A stretch of 64,000 nt of DNA from Prorocentrum cordatum (taxonomy: Eukaryota; Sar; Dinophyceae; Prorocentrales; Prorocentraceae): contig CAUYUJ010007225.1 of the NCBI GenBank assembly GCA_963575745.1, positions 228,875 to 292,874 of the forward strand. Reading direction: 5' to 3'. Each line of letters opens with the position of its first letter. Positions within the stretch are counted from its first letter, which is position 1. This document shows, piece after piece, positions 10,367 through 22,254 of the stretch. The notes under the pieces are model-generated. The model saw nothing but the letters and a program-made list of their open reading frames with translations, was not told where the DNA came from and made no database searches. The translations under genes were made by a program, and so were the position numbers.

Positions 10367-10850
10367 CGCACGCTTTGTTGAAAATCAGTATTGCGAAACC
10401 TTGTATTTTTGTAGGTGTTTGGGACACGATTTTGAAATCCTTCCGGAACCGAGGGTTTTTGAAGGATTTCGGCATACGCGCGCGACGACGCGCGCGTCTG
10501 CACTTCGTGCCACTTTTTGCAGAGGATTCTCGCGACGGCACACGCGCAAGGGCGTTCGACAGATTTCGACATGCGCGCGCGTCGCCCGTTTGGTAGCATG
10601 TTGTGAAAATATTGAAGAACCTATGGTTTTCTTAAGATTTCGCAAGAGCTCGCGCGTAAGCTTTAATTAGCAACTCTGTGTTACGAAACCCGACGATTTT
10701 GTATGTTGTTTGGAAACTCGATTGCGAAATCCTTCCGGCACCGAAGGATTTTGAAGGATTTCGGCATGCGCGCGCGACGACGCGCGCGTGTGCACTTCGT
10801 CCCGTTTTTTTGCAAGGGGATTCGTGAAAAAATGCTATGTTAGAACGAAA
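10366..10850 (+). repeat. ~290 bp CGCGCG-palindrome units, pair 3
   Basis: Palindromes near 10,481 and 10,767. Same unit as pairs 1 and 2, with scattered substitutions. Confidence 0.65.
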
Positions 10851-11039
10851 AATGTCACCGCATAGTTTTTTTACAAAGGAACCTCAGGGGGGGGATACCG
10901 GCCCCCCTGGGATAGTGCGATTTCATACTTAAGATGGACATGTGGTCAGAATCATATGTGCTTTATATACACTAGCGATAACTCCGGGGGGGGGGGTAGA
11001 GTCTATTTCTTTTTAGAAAGGAGAAATAATTTCTCTTCG

Positions 11040-11480
11040 CAACGAGTTGTCCACTCCACTGCTCGCGCAAACATCCCACCCACCCACCCGCAACCTGGTT
11101 TGCAAACCTCAGGCGGCGGCGATTGCGATGAGTGCTTGGCGCTGGCTGGTGCATCTCTGTGGCCGCGCCAGCCCGCGAATGCGCGCGCGCGCAGCGGCCA
11201 GGTAGTTTAGCGCGACCGACGAGGCCGCGGTGGTGCTGACCGCTCGGCACATCCCAGCGGGCACTTGAGTGCGAGTCGGCGGCTTGGGCGGGTGCGGTAT
11301 CATGGCAACGTCGACAAGTGTAGACACGATGGCGATGATAGTGGCGATGTTGGTGACAACAATAGTAGACACGATGATGATCGTGGCGATGACGGCGCCG
11401 ATTCCGATCACGCCGACGACGATGACGGCGTCTTCGCGTCGGTGATGAAGGTTTTGGAAAGAATTCGACATGCGAGCTGG
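11040..11480 (+). repeat. Dispersed ~400 bp module, copy 2
   Basis: Second copy of the module at 6,750-7,110, with a longer left part (TCTGTGGCCGCGCCAGC) that the first copy lacks. The right part ends in GATGATGA/GACG triplets where full GAC arrays sit in the other rounds. Confidence 0.6.
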
Positions 11481-11499
11481 GTAGACACGCGACAGTGAC

Positions 11500-12165
11500 C
11501 CGCATGGTGTTATTTGGCACGGATCGTGCCACCCCAGCACGCGCGCAAGGGCGTTGGAACGATTTCGACACGCGCGCGCGAAGCCCGTTTGGTAGCATTT
11601 TATGAACCTGTTGAAACACCCACGGTTTGCTTAGGAATTCGCACGAGCGCGCGCGCAAGATCTTATTTAAGATTCGTGCTGCTGCGAAACCATTTTTTGT
11701 TTTATTATATTTTTTTTGGATACTCGATTTTGGAATCTTTCCGAAACCAAAAAGTTTTTGAAGGATTCCGGCATGCGCGCGCGACGATGCGCGCGTGTGC
11801 ACTTCGTCCGTTTTTTAGCAAAGGATTTTTGTGATGGCGCGCGCGGAAGGGCGTTCGAACGATTTCGACATGCGCGCGCGCGGCGCCCGTTTGGTAGTAT
11901 CTTCTTGAAAATATTGAAAATCCAATGGTTTTCTTAAGAATTCGCAAGAGCGCGCGTGCACGCTTTGTTGAACATCAGTGTTGCGAAACCCTGTCTTAAA
12001 AAACAACATCTTTTTTGGACACCCGATTTTGAAATCCTTCCGAAACCTAGGGTTCTTAAAGGATTTCGGCATGCGCGCGCGACGACGCGCGCGTGTGTAC
12101 TCCGTCGCGTTTTTTTTGTTTGGTGTAAAAAATGATTGAAAACTTCTGATTTTTGATAAACGAAT
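11500..12165 (+). repeat. ~290 bp CGCGCG-palindrome units, group 4
   Basis: Palindromes near 11,773 and 12,071, plus an extra half unit at the left (about 11,510-11,660). Confidence 0.65.
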
Positions 12166-12489
12166 GTGCGCACATGGTTTCTTTGGCAAGGGAAGGGAAA
12201 GGGGGCCGATACCGGTTTGCCTGAGATCGTATGAATTACAAATAGGATGGACATTGGGTCAGAATCCTATGTGTTTTACATCGGTTCCCGGTGAGTGGAT
12301 AAGTCCAGGGGGGAGGGTGGTAGAACCTTGCTCTTTCCAGAACAGATAATCTATGCCGTGCAATCAACGTGGTGCAATTCACTTTGACTGTCTTGAAGCT
12401 GTCCTCTCCGCTGCTCGTGCAAACATCCCACCCTCCCACACACAACTTGGTCGCAAGACCTCTTCAGACCGTGACTGTAGGTACCAAGT

Positions 12490-12903
12490 GGCACTTGGCA
12501 ACGACACCGACGCCGACGACGACAGCGACAACGACGACGACGACGCCGACGACGAAGACGACGACACCGACGACGACTCCGACGACTTCGACGACGACGA
12601 CAACGACGACGACGATACCGACGACGACCACGATGCCGACGCCGACGACGACGACGATGACAACGCCGACGACGACCACGACGACGACGCCGACGGCGAC
12701 GAAGACGACGATGACGCCAACGAAGCCCAGGACGACGAGGGAGGAGGGAGGACGGAAGACGACGACGACGACGAGAACGACGAGGGAGGAGGGAGGACGG
12801 CGACGACGCGAACGACGAAAAAGGAGGGAGGACGGCAACGAAGACGACAACGACGATGGAGGAGGGAAGACGACGACGACGACGACCACGAGGAAAGACA
12901 GAG

Positions 12904-12935
<32 letters not shown>

Positions 12936-12977
12936 GGGAGGAGGGAGGACGGCGACGGCGACGACGACGCAAGAGCG
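12490..12977 (+). repeat. (GAC)n array 3
   Basis: Third imperfect GAC array. It is followed at once by the GCAAGAGCGCGCGC start of another pair of ~290 bp units (12,970-13,475; palindromes near 13,091 and 13,403). Confidence 0.9.
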
Positions 12978-13734
12978 CGCGCGCACGCTTTTGTTGAACA
13001 TCCGGGTTGCGGAACCCTGTGATTGCGTATTTTTTTTGGACACTCGATTTTGAAATCCTTCCCACACCGAAGGTTTTTGAAGGATGTCGGCATGTGCGCG
13101 CGACGACGCGCGCGCGTGCAGTTCGTCCCACTTTTTGCAGAGGATTCTCGCGACGGCACGCGCGCAAGGGCGTTCGAACGATTTCGACATACACGCGCGC
13201 GAAGCCCGTTTGGTAGCTTGTTTCTTGAACAACTAATGGATTTCTACAGATTTCGGAGGAGCGCGCGGGTAAGCTTTTTCCTGTTTTTGAACATTCGTGT
13301 TGCGAAACCATATTTTTTGTGGGTTTTCTCTGTTTGTTTTGTTTTTGGCAATTCGATTTTGAAATCGTTCCGAAACCGGAAGTTTTTGAAGGATTTCGGC
13401 ATGAAAGCGCGACGACGCGCGCGTGTGCACTTCGCCCGTTTTTTGCAAGGGATTCTTGAACACTTATGATTTTTGATAAACAAGTGTGCGCGCATAATAG
13501 TTTTTCGCAGATGATGGCGGGGGGGGGCGATACCAGTTTGGCTGGGATCATATGAGTTCGCAGTTAGGATGGACGATGGGGCAGAATCATATGTAAATTG
13601 CAATGCGAAAAAAAGAATCTTTAACCCTGGGGGGGAGGGTGGTAGAACTTTTTGTCTTGTTTTAATAAAAAGGAAAATCGATGTTGCGCGGCTTATGCTG
13701 TGCAATCTTTGTATATTGTGGAACGTTCCGGGGA

Positions 13735-14330
13735 CGGAGGCTGCGCTTGAGCTGGGCTCATTAGCTGAATGCTCAATTCCTTCTTTGTGCGGCGCGTTGC
13801 GTGCGCCCCCGCCATGCGCTTCTGTGTAGGGCAGCGCTGACACCGCCGCCTCCCCGCACACGCCCGCGCATGCCATGCGTCTCCATGATCCATGCCCGCG
13901 AAGTCGCTGGTAGGGAAAGCCCCGCCATGCCCGCGCGCGCCATCCTTCGGCAGAGACAAAACCTGCAAGAGAACGCCCTCCCAGACAGCCCGGACGAACC
14001 CTCCAGGATAAATGCCAGGAGCGAGGGAGCGAGCCAATGGCGGGCCACGGGGGGCCCGCGGGCGCCGCCCGAGGATCCTGCTTCTGCACGTGCCGACCAC
14101 ATGCCCGGCACATGCCGGCGCGCTGTTTGCACAGTTTGCACAGCTCGCGGCGCCTGGTCGCGAGTCTTCAGTGAAGGTGGAAAGGCAAAGGACTTGGAGG
14201 AACGGAAAGGGTGAGCGGAACGGTGGCCCTGGGAGAAAAAGGAAGATTTTGCAACGTCTCTGGCGGGCGGCTGAAATCGCCCAGCGGGCAGGAAGCGCCA
14301 CCTTCTGAAACGAGCGAACCTCCTCGACCT
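13735..14330. other. No recognised gene
   Basis: GC-rich sequence with open frames on both strands, the longest on the minus strand. No domain or repeat is evident. Confidence 0.3.
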
Positions 14331-14815
14331 CCTCCTCCTCCTCCTTTTCCGCCTCCTCTTCCTCCTGGCGAGCTGAAGGCGCAAAAATTCGTCGGACACC
14401 GCCCGCCGCCCTCCCCCGCATTCTCCTCCTCTTCCTCCTCCTCCTCCTCCTCCTCCTCCTTTTCCTGCTCCTCCTGCTGCTCCTCCTCCTTTTTTTTCCT
14501 CCTCCTCTTCCTCCTCTTCCCCCTCTTCCTCCTCTTCCCCCGCCTCCTCCTCCTCCTCCTCCCTCCTCCTCCTACTCCTCCTCCTCCTGCTCCTGCTGCT
14601 CCTCCTCCTCCTCGTTGTCGTCGTCCTCCTCCTCCTCCTCCTCCTTCTCCTCCTCCTCCTCCTCCTCCTCCTCCTCCTCCTCGTATTGATTCTCCTAGTC
14701 CTCCTGTTCTTCTCTTCCTGCTCCTCCTAATTCTGCTCCTCTTCTTCCTCCTCCGCCTCCTTCTCCTTCTCCTCCCCCTCTTCCTCCTTCTCTCCTCCTC
14801 CCCCTCATTCTCCCT
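14330..14815. repeat. (CTC/CTT)n pyrimidine tract
   Basis: Nearly 500 bases of CTC and CTT triplets on the plus strand; all frames are low complexity. Confidence 0.95.
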
Positions 14816-14819
14816 TCTG

Positions 14820-15640
14820 TGGCGTTGTGCAAGCAGGCGCGGCCGCGTGTGGCCGTGCACCCCCTCGCGGCCACGAGCGGCGCCATGTGTGGGTATGTGC
14901 GGCTGTCCGCTACGGGCTACGGGTTTTGCGGCCATGTGCGGGGGTGCGGGGCGGGGGCAGGGGGTTATGTGTGTGAGAGGGGCGATCGGGCAATGCTACC
15001 AGTCTGCTATACCCACCCCCTGCGGGATGGCGCCTGCATAGGGCACATGGCCGCAGGACACCCCGCAGAGACGCGTGCGCCTTGAGGGTCACGCACAGAG
15101 AGGAGTCTGCAGGTGTCGCCACCGGCCTGGCCTGGGACGTCTCCCACAATGTGTGGCCTGCTGTGCGGAGCTGTGCAGGCATGTGCGGCCGCGCGCGGCA
15201 CTGTGTAGCCGAGCGCCCACGAACGGTGCCGCGTGCGGGCATGTGCTGCGCCATGTGCGGGCGGAGCCGGGGCAAGCAGCAGCGGTGTGGGCACCTACTG
15301 TCTCGCCCGATGCACGTAACGTTGCTCATACATGCTGCGCAAAAGGGTTCCCGCGCAAACCAAGCATATTCGCACACAGCCGCAGACAACGCTCAAGGGC
15401 GGGGGCCGAGCCAGAACAATGATGGACAAACTCAGAGCACATGCCCCCTAAACGTGGCCGCGCATTTGCACACGCCACTAGATCAGAGCGTGCCGATCTT
15501 TTCAAAACATCCGCACAGGTGGGGCACGTGCCGCGCACATCCTCCTCGCACAACGAGCGCACATGCCGAGCCCAAATCGTCCGCATATGCCCCAGAACGG
15601 CATTCAGGTCGCGAGCATGGTGTACTTCCTTGCTACGAAA
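14820..15640. repeat. Degenerate GCATGTGCGG-word region
   Basis: Words like CATGTGCGG and GTGCGGCC recur irregularly, densest at 14,880-15,290. No gene is recognised. Confidence 0.4.
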
Positions 15641-15649
15641 ACTTGACTG

Positions 15650-15845
15650 GGGTGGCAATCTGGCGGCTATCTTGTCGCCGTCGCCGCCCCGTCGCCGCCT
15701 CGTCGCCGAAGGTCGTCTGGGCAGGTTTGGCGGTCTGGCGGCTGTGTTGTCGCCGTCGCCGCCCCGTCGCCGCCCGTCGTCTAGGCCGGTGTGGCGGTCT
15801 GGCGGCTATTTTGCCGCCGTCGCCACCCCGTCGCGGCCTCGCATA
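15650..15845 (+). repeat. ~65 bp tandem repeat, three copies
   Basis: Three copies of a unit containing GGCGGTCTGGCGGCTAT and TTGTCGCCGTCGCCGCC. An inverted two-copy version lies at 25,110-25,250. Confidence 0.75.
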
Positions 15846-17588
15846 TTTGTATTACGTAGATTGCACCACGTGGATTCTCTTTCTAAACTCACATTTGTAT
15901 TTACCCCCCCCACGGACTAAACTTATCAACCTTTTTGTATTGCAACAACTTACATGTGATTTTGCCCTGTCGTCCGTGCTAAACATGAACTCGTACCGTT
16001 ATCCTGTGCCCCCCAAATAAACGCGCGCACTCGTGTATCACCAATCAGCGGTTTTCACCCCCCTGTAGCAAAACAAATGGGACGAAGTGCGCACGCGCGG
16101 GTCGCCGCGCACGCACGCCGGAATTCTTCAAAAACCTTCGGTTTCGTAAGGGTTTCAAGACCGAACTTTCCGAACACATACATAGAAAACCAATGGTGTT
16201 TTCGCGCGAAGAACTTTGAGCAAAAAACATGCGGTCGCATTCTTGCGAATTTCGAACAAACAAAATCAAATTTGTACGTATTTTCATTGAGCGTTACCAA
16301 ACGTGCCTCTCTCGCGCGCGTGTCAAAATCGTTCGAACGCCCTTGCGCGCGTGCCATCGCAATAATTCCTTGCAGCAGATCTGACGAAATGCTCTCGCGC
16401 GCGCGTCGTCGAACGCGCATGCCTAAATATATTAACTTCGGTTTCGTAGCATCATCGAATGTCCCGAAAACATAACCAACATGGATTTGCAACATTCGTT
16501 TCCCCAAAGAATCTGCGCGCGCATTTTTGCGAGTTCTGAAACATTAAAAGCTTTCCTCCGCATTTTCATCACAGTCGACCGGATGGACCTCCCGCGCCGC
16601 ATGTCGACATCATTCGACCGCCGCTGTGCGAGCGCTGGGTGGGGGTGGGGGTGGGGCACAATCCCTGTCGAGTAAAACCATGCGGGCCACTCGCGGCTGC
16701 GCGCGTTTTCGAAACTTCCAAAACCTTCATCGCCGTCGCGAGGGCATCGTCATCGTCATCGGCGTGATTATCATCGGCGCCGTCATTGGCCTTGCCGTCG
16801 TCATCGTCATCATCGTCGCTATCATTCATACGTCGTGTCTACCGATGTCGACGTCGCCATGGCACCGCGCCCGCCCAAGTCGCCGACTCGCACTGAAGTG
16901 CCCGCTGGGACGTGCCCAACGGTCAGAGTCACCGCGGCCGCGTCGGTCGCGTCAAACTAGCTGGCCGCTGTGCGCGCGAGCATGCGCGGGTTAGCGCGGC
17001 CGCGAAGATGCACCAGCCAACACCAAGCACTCGTCGCAATCGCCGCCGCATGGTTTTTGCAAACAGCTTGCGGGTGGGTGGGTGGAATGATTGGGCGAGC
17101 AGTGGCATTGACAACCCCAGACTTTTCAAAACCAGCTGCACCACATGGTCCCGCATGGGTTTTGCAAACCAAGTTGCGGGTGGGTGAGTGGGATGATTGC
17201 GCGAGCAGTGGAGTTGACAACTTCAAGTTCGGCAAGTGAATTGCACCGCATAAATTGCACCGTGTGAACTGCACCACGTAGATTGCAGAACGTAGACCGC
17301 CCCACATATATCGCACAACGGAAAACCGCACCGCATACATTTACTGCACGCGTAGATCGCGTCGCATATATTGCATTATGTAGATCGCACAACGTAGGTT
17401 GCACCACGTAGTTTCTCCTTTCGGAAACAATATTTCAAGAGCTACCCCCCCACGCCCCACGACTTAACTGCACGCATTTTGCATTGCAAATAGTATATAA
17501 TTCTGCCCCGTCGTTCATTAATCAACTGATTTCGTACAGTCCTAGGCAGTCTGATCGTTCCTCCCCTTCATCCTCTGCAAGAAATGCG

Positions 17589-17628
<40 letters not shown>

Positions 17629-18190
17629 GCGCGCTCGTCTATCAACAATCAGCACCTTACAACAATCCCTTGCAACAGCTGGGGCGAGATGCGCATGCGC
17701 CCGTCGTCGAGCGCGCATGCCAAAATCCTTCAACAACTGTGGTTCCTGTGGGGATTTCAAACCAGCTGTTCGCTAACCAACGTTTTCGTCGAATGCTACC
17801 AAACGTGCCTTTCGCGCGCGCATGTCGACAAATCTTTCGAACGCCCTTGCGCGCGTGGTGTCGCAAGAACCCCTCGCAACATGTCTGGCGAAAAGTGCGC
17901 GCGTGTGTCGTCGCGCGCGCATGCCAGACTCCTTCAGCAACTTCGGATCCTCGAGGAAATTCAAAACCAAGTGCCCCGAAAACGTCTTAAACACAAAAAT
18001 TGCAGCATCATTTTTCAGAAAAGGTCTGCGCGCGCTCTTGCAAATTCTTAAAAACACCATCGGGTTTTCAACGCTTTCCATCACATTCGACCGAACGGGC
18101 CTCTCACGTCGCATGTCGGAAACATTCGAACGCCCTTGCGCGAGTGCGACAGGTCTGCAATGTTTCTATTTCGCGCGCGCGCGGGGCGGC
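15845..18190 (-). repeat. Inverted copy of the satellite complex
   Basis: Reading the minus strand, the modules of 6,560-13,735 reappear in the same order: short-word linker (15,845-15,880 and 17,235-17,410), the poly-T/GGATGGACGA module (15,900-16,060; 17,420-17,560), ~290 bp units (16,075-16,620; 17,690-18,180) and the dispersed ~400 bp module (16,690-17,225). A CT/TA microsatellite lies at 17,588-17,628. The two blocks form a large imperfect inverted arrangement about 2 kb apart. Confidence 0.65.
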
Positions 18191-18207
18191 CTCTGGGGGT
18201 TCCTAAG

Positions 18208-18216
18208 TGAGAGAGA

Positions 18217-18255
<39 letters not shown>

Positions 18256-18510
18256 CGTCATCCACCGCCGCTTAACTGTGGAAAATTCCCCCCCTCTTCC
18301 TCCGGAATTGGGGGTCCCCCCCTTCGAAAACATCTCCCCCCTGCTGGACCCCCCCCCCCCGCGATGAAGACCGATCGGAACCACTTCGGACTGATCGTCG
18401 ACCACTTCGGACTGATCACAACCAGTTGCGATCGGTCCGAAGTCGCTGCGATGTTTTTGGGTCACTTCAAAAAAGTTTCGATTGAGAGAGAGAGAGAGAG
18501 AGAGAGATAG
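18208..18510. repeat. (GA)n tracts flanking a short GATCGGACC-rich segment
   Basis: GA runs at 18,208-18,255 and 18,484-18,508. Between them are repeated words of the CCACTTCGGACTGATCG kind. Confidence 0.7.
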
Positions 18511-18654
18511 ATCATAAGAGCGCTTCTGGGTGCTCTGAACTCCCTTAAGCCACCCAATGGGAATCTGAAAATGCGGTTGCGCTCGGTCCGATCACCGACG
18601 GCCGATCATGATCTCATGTAAACACTGGTAGTTGAGCTCGAACGTGGCCATGAT

Positions 18655-18770
18655 CCGTACACGATTCCTATGTGATTCGTATACGCTCCCTATGCGATTC
18701 GTAAAGGATTCCTATGTGCTTCGTATACGATTCCGATGTGATTCGTATACGATTCCAATGTGACTAGTCG
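18655..18770 (+). repeat. ~20 bp tandem repeat (GATTCGTATACGATTCC type)
   Basis: Five to six degenerate units containing the palindromic word GTATAC, each followed by CTATGTG or a variant. Confidence 0.7.
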
Positions 18771-18859
18771 GAGGAATTCGCCAGAATCCTAAGAGGGTCT
18801 CTTCGGGAATCTTTCGAATTCCTACGCGGGAATTTCGAATCTCCGGGAATCTTCGGGGA

Positions 18860-19440
18860 TCTCTCCAATGCAGCTCCGAATAGAGCGCCCAACCAAACGC
18901 CGAAAAGAACTCCGAACATAACGCCCAAATAGGGCTCCTAATAGAGCGCGCAATAGAGCTCGTGATAGAGCGCGCAATGGAGCTCCGAATAGAACGCCCA
19001 ATAGTGCTCCGAATCGAGCGCCCAAAAGAGCTCAGAATAAGCCTTCTAAAAAGCCTCGCAGACGCCTCGGGGAAGCCTCTCAGAAGCCTCGCTCAGGCCT
19101 CAGAGGAGCCTCTCCGAGGCCTCGCTGGGTCCTCGTAAAGGCCTCGGCCTCTCAGAGGCTTCATAAAAGCATCTCAGAGAAGCCTCTCAGAGGTCTCAGA
19201 AAAGCCTCTCAAAGAAGCCTCTCAGAGGCCTCAGATCAGCCTCTCAGAGACGCCTCTCTGAGGCCTCAGAAAAGCCTCTGACAAGGCCTCAAAGAAGCCC
19301 TCCCAGAGGCCTCGCTGAGAGCTCTGCATAAGCTCTTCAGAAGCTCTGCAGAAGCTCTTCAGGTGCTCTTCGATAGCCCTGCAGAAGCTCTGCAAAGCTC
19401 TGCAGAAGCTCTTCAGGAGCTCTTCAGGAGCTCTTCCAAA
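18860..19440. repeat. Mixed short tandem repeats
   Basis: First AATAGAGC-type words (18,860-19,030), then ~22 bp units of the AGCCTCTCAGAGGCCTC kind (19,030-19,320), then GCTCTGCAGAAGCTCTTCAG units (19,320-19,440). Units are partly palindromic. Confidence 0.7.
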
Positions 19441-20715
19441 AAACCAAAGGGGTCACTACCGGTTCGAACCCGCCCCCCCCTCCAGAAAACCGGGGGGGGG
19501 GTCGCTACCGGTTCGATCCCCCCCCCTCCAGAAAACCGGGGGGGGTCACTACCGGCTCGACCCCCCCTCCCCCACTCACCGCCAGCAAACGACTCCCGGG
19601 TCCCCACCACCGTCCGCACCACATCCCCCATTGATGTTCCCAGCGCCACTGTCCCCACCACCATTGTCCCCACCGTCCCCACCTCAGTCCCCACTGTCCC
19701 CACCAGTGCCCCACCACTGTCGCAGTGTTCCCAGTCCCCACCACTGTTCCCACCACGGTCCTACTTTCCCTTCTTTCCCCACGGTCCCCACCACTGTCCG
19801 ACTGTCCCCACTGTCCCCATTGTCCCACTGTCCCCGCCGCTGTCCCATTGAGTTGTCCCACTGTTCCCACAACTGTCCCAACTTTCCCCACCACTGTCCC
19901 CACTGCACCTCTGTCCCATTGTCCCACCGCCGTCCTCGCCACCGCCCTCACGAGTCCGCACGACCACTGTCCCCACCATTGTCCCACTGTCCCCACTGTT
20001 CCCGCCCCTGTCCCACTGTCCCCACACCACTGTCCCCACCACCCCCGTCCCCACCACTGTCCCACATTCCTACCACTGTCCCACTGCCCCCACTGTTCCC
20101 ACCATTGTCCCCGCTGTCCCCAACAGTGCCCCCACCAGTGTCTCACTGTCGCCACTCTCCCTACCTTTGTCCCACCACGGTCCCGCCCTCCCCGTTGTCC
20201 CCACTGGCCCCACCACTGTCCCACTGTCCCCACTGTTCCCACCACTGTCCCACTGTCCCCACTGTCCCCGCCACTGTCCCACTGTGCTGTCCCACTGTCC
20301 CCACTTTTCCCACCACTGCCCACTGTCCCCACTGTCCCCACCACCTCTGACCACTGTACTACTGTCCCACCACCGTCCTCACCACCGCCTTCACCACTGT
20401 CCCCACCACTACCGTCCCCACCACCCGCTGTCCCCTCACCACTGTCCGACTGTCCCACTGTCCCCACACCAATGTCTCCACCACCACCGTCCCCACCACT
20501 GTCCCAGTATCCCCACCACTGTCCAGCTGTCCCGAGGAGCAGGAATCGTTTGCCGGCGGCGAGGGGGGGGTGGGGGTTCGAACTGGCAGTGACCCTCCCC
20601 GTTTCATGATGGACTGGAGGGGAAGGGGGGGGGTTCGAACCGGTAGTGACCCTCCCTGGTTTTCGGGGGGGGGGGGGGCGTGTTGGGACCCCCCAGTGAC
20701 CCCCCCTGTTTTTCC
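19441..20715. repeat. Minisatellite flanked by inverted repeats
   Basis: The core (about 19,600-20,540) is a degenerate CCACTGTCCC/CCCCACCACTGT array. On the left (19,441-19,595) are two to three copies of a unit holding CACTACCGGTTCGA and AAAACCGGGG, ending near AGCAAACGACTCCCG. On the right (20,520-20,715) the same sequences occur reverse-complemented, including the counterpart of the AGCAAACGA word (CGTTTGC at about 20,548). The Trp/Gly/Gln-rich minus-strand frames are repeat translations. Confidence 0.65.
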
Positions 20716-20779
20716 GCCAGCAGCGGTAGAACACGCTCTTTCCTACGTGAAAAATGTCCCGCTGAAGAAATCGTTTTCC

Positions 20780-20965
20780 TCCTGGGTTCGGCCTTTCACG
20801 ACCCCCACAACGCTCAAAGAGGCCCGAAGAGGCCCCCAAGACAGCCCAAGAAAGCCCCTAGTCGTCGAAAAGGCGCTCCAAGACGCCCAAAGTGGCCTCA
20901 AGACGGCCCAACAGGCCCCAAAGAAGCCCCAAGAGCGCTCCGAGAGGACCCAAGAGAGGGCCAAA
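20780..20965. repeat. CCAAGA-type dispersed array
   Basis: Words such as GGCCCCCAAGACGGCCCAAGA repeat with variation. The family recurs at 22,260-22,600, 22,900-23,560, 30,380-30,960, 36,540-37,410, 57,970-58,850, 60,090-60,720 and 63,110-63,960, in both orientations. Long Arg/Pro-rich frames in it are not genes. Confidence 0.75.
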
Positions 20966-21044
20966 AGAAACACAAATCATAGATTCCCAGCCATCCTGTG
21001 GTGTTGGGTCCTCGTTTTGAAAAGATAGCGCTCCGCGTCTCACT

Positions 21045-21240
21045 CTTCCTTCCTTCGCACCCTCCTCCCTCCTCCCGTCCTCATCATCATCCACATAATC
21101 GTCATCATCAGCGTCATCACCCCTCCTCCCATCATGATCATCGTCAGCAACATCATCATCACTATCATCATCGTCATCATCACCACGACTGTCATCATCA
21201 CTATCATCGTCATCATCATCGCCGTCAGCATCACAATCAC
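21045..21240. repeat. (ATC)n-rich simple repeat
   Basis: CATCATC and TCATC triplets with a few other words. Similar but shorter ATC-rich tails lie at 16,735-16,830 and 24,440-24,510. Confidence 0.8.
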
Positions 21241-22150
21241 CGCTCGCACGTTTCGTGGCCTCATAGGGAGCGCCACCCAAGGCCCCGATGACACCGTCCA
21301 CATGCGTCCGCCGCACCGATTTCGGCACACCTCTTACACGTTGCGTGGCCCCATCGGGAGCTCCACCCAAGGCGCCAGTGGCACCGTCCACATGCGTCCG
21401 CCACACCCATGTCGGCACACCCCTCACACGTTTCGTGGCCCCATAAGGGGGCTCCACCCAACCTCCGAGTGGCACCGTCCACATGCGTCCGCCACACCCA
21501 GATCGGCGCACCCTTCACACGTTTCGTGGCTCCATAGGGAGCCCCACCCAAGGCTCCAATGGCACCGTCCGCATGCGCCAGCCACATCCATTTCGGCACA
21601 TCCGTCGCACGTTTCGTGGCTCCATAGGGAGCCCCACCCAAGGCTCCAATGGCACCGTCCGCATGCGCCAGCCGCATCCATTTCGGCACATCCGTCGCAC
21701 GTTTCGTGGCCCCATGTGGAGCTCCACTGAAGACCCCAGTGGTACTGTCCACATGCGTCCACCACGCCGATTTCGGTACACCCCTTACACGTTTCATGGC
21801 CCCATAGGAGCTCCACCCAAGCCCCGAGTGGCACCGTCCACATGCGTCCGCCACACCCATGTCGGCACACCCCTCACACGTTTCGTGGCCCCGTAGGGAG
21901 CTCCACCCAAGGCCTCAGTGGCACCGTCCACATGCGTCCGCCAAACCCATGTCGGCACACCCCTCACACGTTTCGTGGCCCCATAAGGAGCTCCACCTAA
22001 GCCCCGAGTGGCACCGTCTACATGCGTCTGCCACACCGATTTCGGCACACCCCTCACTCGTTTCGTGGCCCCATAGGGAGCTCCACCCAAGGCCCCACTG
22101 GCACCGTCCAAGTGCGTCCGTCACGCCAATTTCGGCACACCCCTCACAGC
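21240..22150. repeat. ~90 bp tandem array, about ten copies
   Basis: Units carry CACCGTCCACATGCGTCCG, TCGGCACACC, CACGTTTCGTGGCC and GGGAGC-TCCACCCAAGG at a spacing of 89-91 bases. Since 90 is a multiple of three, frames stay open through many units. One minus-strand frame repeats a 30-residue peptide with C-x2-C-x8-C-x2-C-H spacing; others are open too, so the cysteine pattern alone does not show coding. Confidence 0.85.
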
Positions 22151-22254
22151 CCCGAGAAGGAGCTCCACCGAAGATGATACTCACGACTGCGGTGTTCACA
22201 GCTGCAGATGGTTGGGTCCTTTGCCAGGTTTTCTTTGCGTGTTTTTCGCGTTTT

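Larger units (their letters stand above)
6560..13735 (+). repeat. Higher-order satellite complex (five degenerate rounds)
   Basis: The same modules return in the same order. They are: (1) a linker of 15-17 base words of the TGTGCAATCTATGTGG type (6,565-6,640; 7,910-8,085; 12,345-12,380; 13,680-13,730); (2) a C-rich block, CATCCCACCCACCCACCCGCAA, near 6,770, 8,120, 9,655, 11,070 and 12,425; (3) either a (GAC)n array or a variant module with a mixed ATG/GAC tail; (4) two ~290 bp units; (5) a module starting near a poly-T and ending in GGGATAC...GGATGGAC. A full round is about 1.5 kb (GAC arrays begin near 8,205, 9,730 and 12,490). Long reading frames here (poly-Thr, poly-Asp, poly-Arg) are repeat translations. 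Confidence 0.75.

Noticed and set aside
19505-20839. Trp/Gly/Gln-rich 444-codon ORF
   Set aside because: A direct translation of the CCACTGTCCC minisatellite with changing frame quality at its edges.
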